From NCBI RefSeq assembly GCF_000016325.1, contig NC_009436.1, positions 2,294,001 to 2,358,000 of the forward strand: DNA of 64,000 bases. Reading direction: 5' to 3'. The first letter of the stretch is position 1. The number at the start of each line of letters is the position of its first letter. The notes under the pieces were generated by a model. The model ran no database searches. It had not been told where the DNA came from and saw only the letters and a list, made by a program, of their open reading frames with translations. The position numbers and the translations under genes were made by a program. Positions 1-7,176 of the stretch are shown piece by piece. This stretch comes from Enterobacter sp. 638 (GTDB taxonomy: Bacteria > Pseudomonadota > Gammaproteobacteria > Enterobacterales > Enterobacteriaceae).

Positions 1-957
1 TGGTCTCCGTGGAAACTGGAAAATGAAGAATTAATCGCGGGAAAACAAGACGCTCTACGTTTATCTCTGGACGATCAGCTGCGGGCCGGCATCGACATCG
101 TCAGTGATGGCGAGCAAACCCGCCAACACTTTGTCACGACCTTTATCGAGCATCTCAGCGGCGTGGATTTTGAGAAACGCGAGGTCGTTAAAATCCGCAA
201 TCGTTATGATGCCAGCGTTCCAACAGTCGTCGGTGCCGTTGCTCGCCAGAAGCCCGTGTTTGTTGAAGATGCCAAATATTTGCGTCAGCTCACCACGCAG
301 CCGATTAAATGGGCGCTGCCTGGGCCGATGACGATGATCGATACGCTTTATGATAATCACTATAAAAGCCGCGAAAAACTGGCCTGGGAGTTTGCCAAAA
401 TTCTCAACCAGGAAGCCAGAGAGTTAGAGGCTGCGGGTGTCGATATTATCCAGTTTGATGAACCCGCCTTTAATGTGTTTTTTGACGAGGTGAATGACTG
501 GGGAATTGCGGCGTTAGAACGCGCCATCGAAGGCCTTAAGTGCGAAACGGCTGTCCATATCTGCTACGGATACGGCATCAAGGCCAATACCGACTGGAAA
601 AAGACGCTGGGATCGGAGTGGCGACAGTACGAAGAAGCTTTCCCAAAACTGCAAACCTCGAATATCGATATCATTTCACTGGAATGCCACAATTCACACG
701 TTCCTATGGATCTGCTTGAGCTGATTCGCGGTAAAAAAGTGATGGTCGGTGCCATCGACGTGGCGACCAATACCATTGAGACGCCAGAAGAAGTGGCCAG
801 TACGTTACGAAAAGCTCTTCAGTTTGTTGATGCCGATAAACTCTATCCTTCGACTAACTGCGGCATGGCGCCTCTCTCTCGTCAGGTTGCCAACGGCAAA
901 CTCAATGCACTGAGTGCTGGTGCTGAAATTATCCGCAGAGAACTCGCGACGAAATAA
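1..957 (+). CDS. mesD: Folate-independent methionine synthase, MesD-type (5' end outside window)
   Basis: The frame is open to the left edge and ends with TAA at 955-957, giving 318 visible residues; related proteins are about 340 long, so roughly 25 residues are missing. It is a short, single-barrel MetE-like protein, not the 750-residue two-barrel MetE. The zinc ligands of this fold are visible: HICYG (about nt 553-570) supplies His and Cys, and TNCGM (about nt 853-870) supplies the second Cys. From memory it is very close to the Acinetobacter core methionine synthase MesD, which needs the oxygenase-like partner MesX (DUF1852) and does not use methyl-folate. The partner would lie off the window to the left. 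The alternative is a folate-dependent short MetE; the Acinetobacter resemblance makes MesD more likely. Confidence 0.8.
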   Translation, partial: WSPWKLENEELIAGKQDALRLSLDDQLRAGIDIVSDGEQTRQHFVTTFIEHLSGVDFEKREVVKIRNRYDASVPTVVGAVARQKPVFVEDAKYLRQLTTQPIKWALPGPMTMIDTLYDNHYKSREKLAWEFAKILNQEARELEAAGVDIIQFDEPAFNVFFDEVNDWGIAALERAIEGLKCETAVHICYGYGIKANTDWKKTLGSEWRQYEEAFPKLQTSNIDIISLECHNSHVPMDLLELIRGKKVMVGAIDVATNTIETPEEVASTLRKALQFVDADKLYPSTNCGMAPLSRQVANGKLNALSAGAEIIRRELATK

Positions 958-1008
958 CGTCTCTAGAGATTGCTAACACGAGTTTCTTTCACAAACTCAT
1001 TGAATTAT

Positions 1009-1066
1009 GTCCGCTTTTGCCTTCGCGCCACGTATCGAATAACATCGGCCAAAAGCAAAAGCGGAC
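1009..1066. repeat. 58-bp intergenic element with 12-bp perfect inverted ends
   Basis: GTCCGCTTTTGC at 1009-1020 is repeated as its exact reverse complement at 1055-1066, around a 34-nt centre. AT-rich flanks (aatt on both sides) extend the symmetry. It lies about 50 nt after the mesD stop. There is no T-run after the right arm, so it is not a plain terminator. It looks like a small dispersed palindromic element or an mRNA 3' stem. I see no second copy in this window. Confidence 0.6.
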
Positions 1067-1201
1067 AATTCCCCTTTCCCGAACCAACCATTCGATCTCC
1101 TCCATCAGTCCCAATAAAATATAGATTTTCAGGATTACCTTATGGCGACACCGGCATGAGTCGACCAGGCTTATCCTTTTTGTTTATAAGGATGCCAGGC
1201 G

Positions 1202-1399
1202 ATGAAACGCTTATTCATGTCGGTTTTCTCCAGCCCAGAGTCGTTACTGCAGGTGATGAGTCAGCAGGAAATTATTGAAGCCGTTGAGGACGGTGACCGT
1301 ATTATTATTGACCAGGATGGAAATGCCTCGGTTAACTTCAAGAGCAAAGAGGTGCGGCAAGACTTCCTGCGCCACATTAATGCTCTGAAGAGGGCTTAA
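1202..1399 (+). CDS. Hypothetical 65-residue protein, first gene of a two-gene operon
   Basis: I do not recognise this protein. The ATG at 1202 follows aaggatgccaggcg, giving an AAGGA ribosome site 9 nt upstream. The product is soluble and charged, without signal peptide or membrane helix. Its C-terminal half alternates short beta-like stretches (DRIIIDQDG, ASVNF) with a basic helix ending in LKRA. It ends one base before the next ATG (TAATATG), so the two genes are almost certainly co-transcribed and translationally coupled. The leader can form a small hairpin (atcctt pairing with aaggat) that would cover the ribosome site. Confidence 0.6.
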   Translation: MKRLFMSVFSSPESLLQVMSQQEIIEAVEDGDRIIIDQDGNASVNFKSKEVRQDFLRHINALKRA

Positions 1400-1400
1400 T

Positions 1401-2168
1401 ATGGGAACGGCAATATTTATGGTGCTGATGGTCTGCGGATATTGGTATACCAGTCGCGATCTCTCCACCCGTTTTAAAATCAAGCGCTCCTTCGGTTGGG
1501 ATGTCTATTTTCTTGTCGCGCTGTATGGCTGTATTTTCGTGTTGCAGGGCGTGATCGCCACCGGGCTGCTCTGGTTGCTGCTGCTTGGGCTCTCTTTCGC
1601 CGATAATCGGTTCCATTTTACCTCGCAGCACTACGCCAACTGGCAAATTGATTTTATGAACTGGAGCTTTTTGGGTATTCAGGCTCCGGTGATCCTCATG
1701 TTGGCCTTTGCGATCATCTTTTGTCTCTATCGTTCCAACTGGGCTGGCAGCGCCCGGCTGGACGGCGAAGGCAGGAAACAGTTGTATAAACGCCTGGCGC
1801 GTTCGAGCGGCATCGAACAGCTGCTTTATCAATGTATGGAAGAAGGCGAACTGGCGATGGTGACGCTTAAATCGCGGCGGATTTATATCGGGATGATACA
1901 TACCGCGACGCTGGAATATGAAAAGACGGCGAATATCGTACTGATCCCGATGCTCAGCGGCTATCGTGATGGCAAGAAAATGGATATGCGTATTGAGCAC
2001 AACTACAGCAAGTGGTACGCCGAACATGACATTACGCTCGATTCAGAACCCAGAAGCGCAATGGCGTTCCGCAGGGTAATTATGCTGGATCAGATTGAAA
2101 GCCTTTCGCTGTTTGATCCCGCCAGCGCAAGCGCGTTGGACATGGAACAGCGGCCTGACACGGTGTAA
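1401..2168 (+). CDS. Hypothetical inner-membrane protein with cytoplasmic C-terminal domain
   Basis: I do not recognise this 255-residue protein. Hydrophobic helices lie near residues 1-15, 32-58 and 90-112. A soluble domain follows to the C-terminus, with stretches such as ELAMVTLKSRRIYIGMI and NIVLIPMLSGYRDG that suggest a small beta-rich fold. A GAGGG ribosome site precedes the ATG. It is coupled to the 65-residue gene upstream and followed by a terminator at 2183-2222. A 216-codon frame runs antisense over it, but the ribosome site, coupling and membrane pattern favour this strand. Function unknown. Confidence 0.75.
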   Translation: MGTAIFMVLMVCGYWYTSRDLSTRFKIKRSFGWDVYFLVALYGCIFVLQGVIATGLLWLLLLGLSFADNRFHFTSQHYANWQIDFMNWSFLGIQAPVILMLAFAIIFCLYRSNWAGSARLDGEGRKQLYKRLARSSGIEQLLYQCMEEGELAMVTLKSRRIYIGMIHTATLEYEKTANIVLIPMLSGYRDGKKMDMRIEHNYSKWYAEHDITLDSEPRSAMAFRRVIMLDQIESLSLFDPASASALDMEQRPDTV

Positions 2169-2182
2169 TGGTGAGCAGGACA

Positions 2183-2222
2183 GACTGCACGCAGCGCACG
2201 GTTAGCGTGCAGTCGTCCTTTT
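2183..2222 (+). terminator. Terminator of the 1202-2168 operon
   Basis: A perfect 10-bp stem (gactgcacgc at 2183-2192, gcgtgcagtc at 2205-2214) is followed by gtcctttt. It lies between the convergent membrane-protein gene and the GH28 gene. Confidence 0.7.
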
Positions 2223-2230
2223 ACGGCACG

Positions 2231-3613
2231 TTATTCTTGAACGATAGCGCCAGCATCTTTCTTAATCTTCTGCCCTTCTTTCACGCTCAGATTAAGCCCT
2301 TTGGTTTCCAGTTCGGCATGACGAATCCGCAGTCCCTGGGCGGCCTCAATATTGACATTCGTAAAGTGGAAACCGCTGAGCGGGGCTTCCGGCGTACCAA
2401 TGATATAGGCGGCCGCTTTGCTATCGCCAGTAGAGGTTAAATTCTCCACGGTGATATTACTGAAGTGCGGCGTTTTATATTTGTCGAAGGGCTGTTTTGG
2501 ATCGCTGTCTGGCGGATAAATTTGTTCGCCGAGCGTAAAACCGCCCTCCTTAAGCAATTTTTCAACTTCAGCTTCAACAATAGGCGCGGCTTTATAATAG
2601 GCGGAAAAGACAAGGGGTACTTCGACGTTGTGCATTTTGGTGTTGCGATACACAATATTTTTTACCTCACCGCCCTTCCCGCGCGGACTTTTAATTCGGA
2701 TGCCGTACATCGATCCTTCAAAGGTATTATTTTCCACTAACACGTTATTCACGCCGCCTGCACTTTCACTGCCAATGGAAATTCCGCGGCCTTGTTTCAA
2801 GGTATTATTGGCAATATAGATGTTATCCACCACGCCATCCGGGAAACGGGGATCGGCTTTTTCAGCTTTGATGGCGATATGATCGTCATTGCAATCGATA
2901 TAGTTATTGGTGATACGAATATTCTGACTGTCGATAGGATCAATGGCGTCCGTATTTGGCGCATGCCATGGAGAAAGAATTCGCGTACCGTTGATATCAA
3001 CATCGTGCGCATAGCGAGTCACGACGTGGAAGCTTGGCGAATGGGTTAATGTGACGCCATCGATCAGAACGTTATGTGAACGCGTGATGTAAATCAGCCG
3101 TGGACGGTCGGTACCGCCTTTTTTACCGGTCGCGCGGATGTTTTCTCTCCAGCGCTCCCACCACACTGCACCCTGGCCGTCGATGGTTCCTTCACCGACG
3201 ATAGCGACGTTTTGCGCGTCTGCAATACTGATAAACGGCAGCCAGCCGTTTTCCGCTTCGGCATATTTCGATTTATCATCTGCACGATATGCAGCGACTT
3301 CGGTTGAAGCCACCAGCGTGGCGTCTTTTTCCAACTTCAGCTGAATGTTGCTTTTCAGAAACAGCGGATTGGTTAAGAAATTGCCCTTCGGCACCAGAAC
3401 GGTCCCGCCGCCCGCGGCAGCGCAATCATCAATGGCTTTTTGAATGGCCTCAGTATTCAGCGCAATTTGCAGGCGATGGCCTTCAGCTCCGTATTGCGTG
3501 ATATTACAAACTTTATCCGGAAACTTTACTGAACTCGCTGCCTGCGCGAGGTGAAAAGGTAATATGCCGACAGCCGCCGCCGCGACCCACAGAGGGAGAG
3601 TACGAGTGGACAT
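2231..3613 (-). CDS. Glycoside hydrolase family 28 protein (polygalacturonase-like), exported
   Basis: A 460-residue right-handed beta-helix protein with a clear signal peptide (charged start, hydrophobic core, AQA cleavage near residue 26). GH28 enzymes hydrolyse galacturonan linkages in pectin. The active-site landmarks are present but altered. NTDAIDP stands for the usual NTDG motif, with the Asp kept. NDDHIAIK keeps the Asp pair. RIKS is intact. The usual GHG catalytic-region His reads GRG (in GRGISIGSE), one base change from His (CGC against CAC). Fragment size and specificity cannot be read from sequence. It stands alone between convergent and tandem neighbours, with no pectate lyase or KdgM-type porin nearby. 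Periplasmic or secreted; plant-associated use is inferred. Confidence 0.85.
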   Translation of the reverse strand: MSTRTLPLWVAAAAVGILPFHLAQAASSVKFPDKVCNITQYGAEGHRLQIALNTEAIQKAIDDCAAAGGGTVLVPKGNFLTNPLFLKSNIQLKLEKDATLVASTEVAAYRADDKSKYAEAENGWLPFISIADAQNVAIVGEGTIDGQGAVWWERWRENIRATGKKGGTDRPRLIYITRSHNVLIDGVTLTHSPSFHVVTRYAHDVDINGTRILSPWHAPNTDAIDPIDSQNIRITNNYIDCNDDHIAIKAEKADPRFPDGVVDNIYIANNTLKQGRGISIGSESAGGVNNVLVENNTFEGSMYGIRIKSPRGKGGEVKNIVYRNTKMHNVEVPLVFSAYYKAAPIVEAEVEKLLKEGGFTLGEQIYPPDSDPKQPFDKYKTPHFSNITVENLTSTGDSKAAAYIIGTPEAPLSGFHFTNVNIEAAQGLRIRHAELETKGLNLSVKEGQKIKKDAGAIVQE

Positions 3614-3929
3614 AACGATATCCTTTCATCATTTTGGTTTATAGTTTTGTAAAACTAGCACCGCCGTTTCTTTTTATGGAGTGTGCCGATCACGGTTTGC
3701 GGCATGTTGTTAATTTGCCTGAAAATAGTGATGAAAATTTGGGCGGATGTATGAAGGATAACGATTTTTGAAGGTTGTTCGCCACCGAGCTGAGAACAAA
3801 GAACCATAAATAAGGCATTTCTCTGCTGATCGGAAAAGGGAGAGAGGCGGCCACATTTGTCTCTTTTCTAAGCGATATGACGCGAAGGGGAAACAGCCTG
3901 CCGGAGAAAAATGACAGGCTGTCTTATAA
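3614..3929. other. Intergenic region upstream of the GH28 gene
   Basis: No convincing gene. It should carry the leftward promoter of the GH28 gene; an aaaggatatcgtt ribosome site directly precedes that ATG. At its right end is a stem-loop following the lipoprotein gene (listed separately). Confidence 0.5.
3893..3922 (-). terminator. Stem-loop after the lipoprotein gene
   Basis: acagcctg at 3893-3900 pairs with caggctgt at 3915-3922. On the minus strand a short TTT follows. It is 8 nt past the lipoprotein stop. Weak T-run, so only a moderate terminator. Confidence 0.45.
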
Positions 3930-4604
3930 CTATTTTTTCAACAAGCGTGGCAGCTGATTTTCCAGTTCAAGCAGGCACGCATCCATCATCTTTTGCGTTT
4001 CCTGTGCGACTTTCGCGTAGTTGTTGGCTTTCCAGTCGCTGAGCGGCGCTGTTGCCCGCGTTGGGGAACATTCTGAAACGACATATGCACTCAACATATT
4101 CCCGCCTTCCGGACGTTTATAGAACTTCACGCGGTAGGTTAAATCGTAGTTGGAATTGCTGGCCGACATATCGGTATAGACGAGTGACCACTGAGCGGCT
4201 GCAATAAACAGCGGCTGTTTGTAAGCATATCCGTTACCATTTTTCTCGAGCCAGGTCTTGATTTGGCTTTCCGCTTTCGGCCCTAAATAACGCGATGTTG
4301 GTTCTGGCATGGAATCAACGGACGAGCCTTTATAGTTATCCTTATCAAATGAGCTCGTGTTGATTCCCCCACCCAGCGCGACACTTAATATCGCTAATCC
4401 CATACCTGTTCCTGAATGTGCCGGCGATACTTCACGCAGCTTAAGATCCGCGTAATGATTGTTGTTCATGTCCACTGGTGTAAAGATCGTGGCGACATCC
4501 AGCGTACTGCCGTTAGCGGCCTGAACTTTGTGTGAATTGGCTTTTCCCGCGCAGCCGGTAAGAAAAGCCAAAGACATCGCACCCGCTATGAGTAATTTGT
4601 TCAT
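3930..4604 (-). CDS. Hypothetical lipoprotein, 224 residues
   Basis: The N-terminus MNKLLIAGAMSLAFLTGCAGK is a lipoprotein signal with lipobox LTGC, so the mature protein starts at Cys18 and is probably membrane-anchored in the periplasm. A glycine-rich hydrophobic stretch (ILSVALGGGIN) lies near residue 75. The rest is soluble, with no domain I can name. It is monocistronic, with its own 3' stem-loop and a long AT-rich upstream region. Function unknown. Confidence 0.75.
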   Translation of the reverse strand: MNKLLIAGAMSLAFLTGCAGKANSHKVQAANGSTLDVATIFTPVDMNNNHYADLKLREVSPAHSGTGMGLAILSVALGGGINTSSFDKDNYKGSSVDSMPEPTSRYLGPKAESQIKTWLEKNGNGYAYKQPLFIAAAQWSLVYTDMSASNSNYDLTYRVKFYKRPEGGNMLSAYVVSECSPTRATAPLSDWKANNYAKVAQETQKMMDACLLELENQLPRLLKK

Positions 4605-4837
4605 CGTTCGTTTAAATCCCTTTTATTAATAAATAACAATACCCAAAGTAGGGTCTCCTCTGTTATTACGGACAATTTAGAAAAACCTTTAACTTTATTG
4701 ATTATTTTTTAAGGAAAATTAATGGCCTTAATGTAAATTGGCATTTTGCTATGGCGGAAGTATGTTGGTATTAATAATGCACGCACACGTTTGCTGTCAT
4801 TTACCACTACTGCTGACTCCTTCTAAAGCGCAACCCA

Positions 4838-4867
4838 CAAAAAAGCCACCTGCGTAATGCAGATGGC
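4838..4867 (-). terminator. Terminator of the alpha/beta hydrolase gene
   Basis: A 9-bp stem with one G-U pair (4845-4853 with 4859-4867) is followed on the minus strand by TTTTTTT. It lies 26 nt past the stop at 4893. Confidence 0.8.
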
Positions 4868-4892
4868 CTTTTATTCAGACGTTACGCGATTA

Positions 4893-6029
4893 TTATTTTA
4901 AACGGGTTTCGAAGAATTCTTTAAACTGGGAAAACGGTATTTTTCCGGCGACATTGTCATATAAATCCACATGGTTTGCGCCTGGCACCACGATTAACGC
5001 TTTATCTTTGCTGCCGACCGCTTTGTACGCATCTTCTGCAAAATAGCGTGAGTGGGCATTTTCACCCGTCACGATAAGCGTTGGGATCGTAATTTCTTTG
5101 GCATAACTCAGAAGCGGCATATTCATAAACGATAACGGCGTTGTCGCAGTCCATGCCCCCGTGGAGTTCACCGAGCGCTCATGGAATCCGCGCGGCATCC
5201 GGTAATAATCGAAGAACTCTTTCAATACCGGGTGCGGATCTGCGGGTAACGTTTCTGGCAGAATACGCTCAGACGCGGTCACGTTGCCTTTCTCATCGAC
5301 ATAAATATCATGCCCGCCATGAGCGAACGTGCCGTTTTCTGCATCTTTCCAGCGCTGCTCGTTCAGATACTGGAGCACAGCGTGGCGATCGGCTGTTGTA
5401 TAACGGTCTTTGCCATCACCCACGCCATGACCCATCGCGCGGCTCATGTCGTACATCACGCTGGTTGCGACGGCTTTAATGCGGGTATCCATTGCCGCCG
5501 CATTCAGGGCCATACCGCCCCATCCGCAGATGCCAAGAATACCGATCCGGTTGCGATCCACCTCTGTTTGTAACCCGAGGAAATCAACTGCCGCGCTAAA
5601 ATCCTCGGTATTGATATCAGGAGACGCGACATTGCGGGGATTACCACCACTTTCTCCCGTGTAGGAAGGATCGAATGCCAGCGTCACAAACCCCTGTTCA
5701 GCCATGGTCTGCGCATACAGACCGCTGGATTGTTCTTTGACCGCGCCAAACGGCCCATTAACGGCAATGGCGGCCAGCTTGCGATCGCCACGATCTTTCG
5801 GAATGTAGAGATCGCCTACCAACGTGATGCCATAACGGTTCTGGAATGAAACCTTACGGTGATTCACCTTGTTACTTTCGGCGAAAGTCTTGTCCCATTT
5901 ATCAATCATCGAAACGGGCGCGTTCGGGTTTGATGTATCAGCATAACTCATTGTTGTCACTCCACTTAATGATGCACATAGCAGCATGGCAGGCATAGCG
6001 GCTGTCAATTTTCTGGTCAGAGCATTCAT
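4893..6029 (-). CDS. Exported alpha/beta hydrolase, dienelactone-hydrolase-like
   Basis: A 378-residue protein from the ATG at 6029, chosen over an upstream in-frame start because AGGGGAG sits 6 nt before it. A signal peptide ends near SYA-DTSNP. The nucleophile elbow reads GICGWGG, with Cys where most alpha/beta hydrolases have Ser, as in dienelactone hydrolase-type enzymes. The acid and His are likely in VTGENAHS and PGANHVDLYD near the C-terminus. It resembles the YcjY-like family, but I do not assign that name. It is divergent from a LysR gene 200 bp away, which probably regulates it. Substrate unknown; periplasmic. Confidence 0.8.
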   Translation of the reverse strand: MNALTRKLTAAMPAMLLCASLSGVTTMSYADTSNPNAPVSMIDKWDKTFAESNKVNHRKVSFQNRYGITLVGDLYIPKDRGDRKLAAIAVNGPFGAVKEQSSGLYAQTMAEQGFVTLAFDPSYTGESGGNPRNVASPDINTEDFSAAVDFLGLQTEVDRNRIGILGICGWGGMALNAAAMDTRIKAVATSVMYDMSRAMGHGVGDGKDRYTTADRHAVLQYLNEQRWKDAENGTFAHGGHDIYVDEKGNVTASERILPETLPADPHPVLKEFFDYYRMPRGFHERSVNSTGAWTATTPLSFMNMPLLSYAKEITIPTLIVTGENAHSRYFAEDAYKAVGSKDKALIVVPGANHVDLYDNVAGKIPFSQFKEFFETRLK

Positions 6030-6229
6030 GACAAACTCCCCTAAAAAACAAGATATCGGTACAGGTTTCATGCGGACAACGCTGCTGTGCTTTGTTTCAA
6101 TGGGGCCATTATAGTTAGCAGAAATAGTGCTGATTAGAGGGGTAATAATGCTAGGATTAATATCATATTATGATAAATCAAAACCCATGAGCGAGCAGGG
6201 CTTGCGGTGAGATTCCGGAGGGCACAGCG

Positions 6230-7114
6230 ATGGCGAAACGGGAAAATTATAATGAGCTGTACCTGTTTATGCAGGTTGTGCGGGAAGGCAGTTTCACGGC
6301 GGCGGCACGGCGGCTGGGACTTGCGCAATCGGGAGTAAGCCGCTCTGTCCGCGATCTTGAAGAAAGGCTGGGCGTCCAGCTTTTGGTCCGCACTACGCGC
6401 AAGCTTTCGCTGACCCAGGCAGGTGAACAACTCTACCAGACCGCCGAGTCCGGCTTTGACGCTCTGGACAGGGGGTTTTCGACCCTGGCACATTATCGCC
6501 AGACCCCGTCCGGCACCGTGCGTATTAACGCCAGCCAGCACGCTATCGATAAGTGTCTCCTGCCAAAACTCGCGGTAATTAAACAACGCTATCCGGACAT
6601 CAGACTTGAGCTGATGAATGAAAGTCGGTTCGTCGATATTATCGCCGAGAGGTTTGACGCCGGTGTCCGCCTTGGGCCAGAAGTCGGCAATGGCATGATC
6701 GCCGTGCGGATTACCCCTGATATGGAAATGGCCGTCGTCGCCACGCCTGATCATTTTCGTCGCTATGGTTTTCCGCAAACTCCAGCAGATTTAGTGATAC
6801 ATCCTTGTATTGCCTATCAATTTGGCGATGGGAGTTTGTACCAATGGGAGCTCGCTCATGACGGTAAAAAAATCATGCACCGACCTCAAGGACAATGGGT
6901 CTTTTCCGACAGCTATATGGAAGCGCAAGCAGCACGGCTAGGACTTGGGCTGGCGTATGTTCCCGTAGAACTCATTGCCGATGATTTGGAGCGCGGGACA
7001 CTGATCAGAGTGATGCAGCGTTACAGCCTGCGTATGGACGGGTTATTTCTGTATTACCCTCATCGCAACGTGTCACCCGCCCTGCGAATCGTTATAGATA
7101 CCTTGAAAATTTAA
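6230..7114 (+). CDS. LysR-family transcriptional regulator
   Basis: 294 residues, a typical LysR length. An N-terminal winged helix-turn-helix spans residues 5-65 (SFTAAARRLGLAQSGVSRSV is the recognition region). A substrate-binding domain follows from about 90 to the end. GGAGGG lies 7 nt before the ATG. It is divergently transcribed from the exported hydrolase, the usual arrangement for a LysR gene and its target. The 200-bp gap between them should hold the operator. The effector is unknown. Confidence 0.9.
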   Translation: MAKRENYNELYLFMQVVREGSFTAAARRLGLAQSGVSRSVRDLEERLGVQLLVRTTRKLSLTQAGEQLYQTAESGFDALDRGFSTLAHYRQTPSGTVRINASQHAIDKCLLPKLAVIKQRYPDIRLELMNESRFVDIIAERFDAGVRLGPEVGNGMIAVRITPDMEMAVVATPDHFRRYGFPQTPADLVIHPCIAYQFGDGSLYQWELAHDGKKIMHRPQGQWVFSDSYMEAQAARLGLGLAYVPVELIADDLERGTLIRVMQRYSLRMDGLFLYYPHRNVSPALRIVIDTLKI

Positions 7115-7131
7115 GCGCGGGTTTATACGTC

Positions 7132-7162
7132 AAGGGCCGCAATCGCGGCCCTTCTGCTTTTT
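7132..7162 (+). terminator. Terminator of the LysR gene
   Basis: A 9-bp stem (aagggccgc at 7132-7140, gcggccctt at 7145-7153) is followed by ctgcttttt. It lies between the convergent LysR and chemoreceptor genes. Confidence 0.8.
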
Positions 7163-7176
7163 AGATCAAAACACGG

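Noticed and set aside
970..1278. 102-codon frame across the palindrome and into the 65-residue gene
   Set aside because: It covers an intergenic palindrome, has no ribosome site and overlaps a better-supported gene.
1377..2027. 216-codon antisense frame over the unknown membrane protein
   Set aside because: The plus-strand frame has a ribosome site, coupling with its neighbour, membrane helices and a terminator; the antisense frame is low-complexity and basic.
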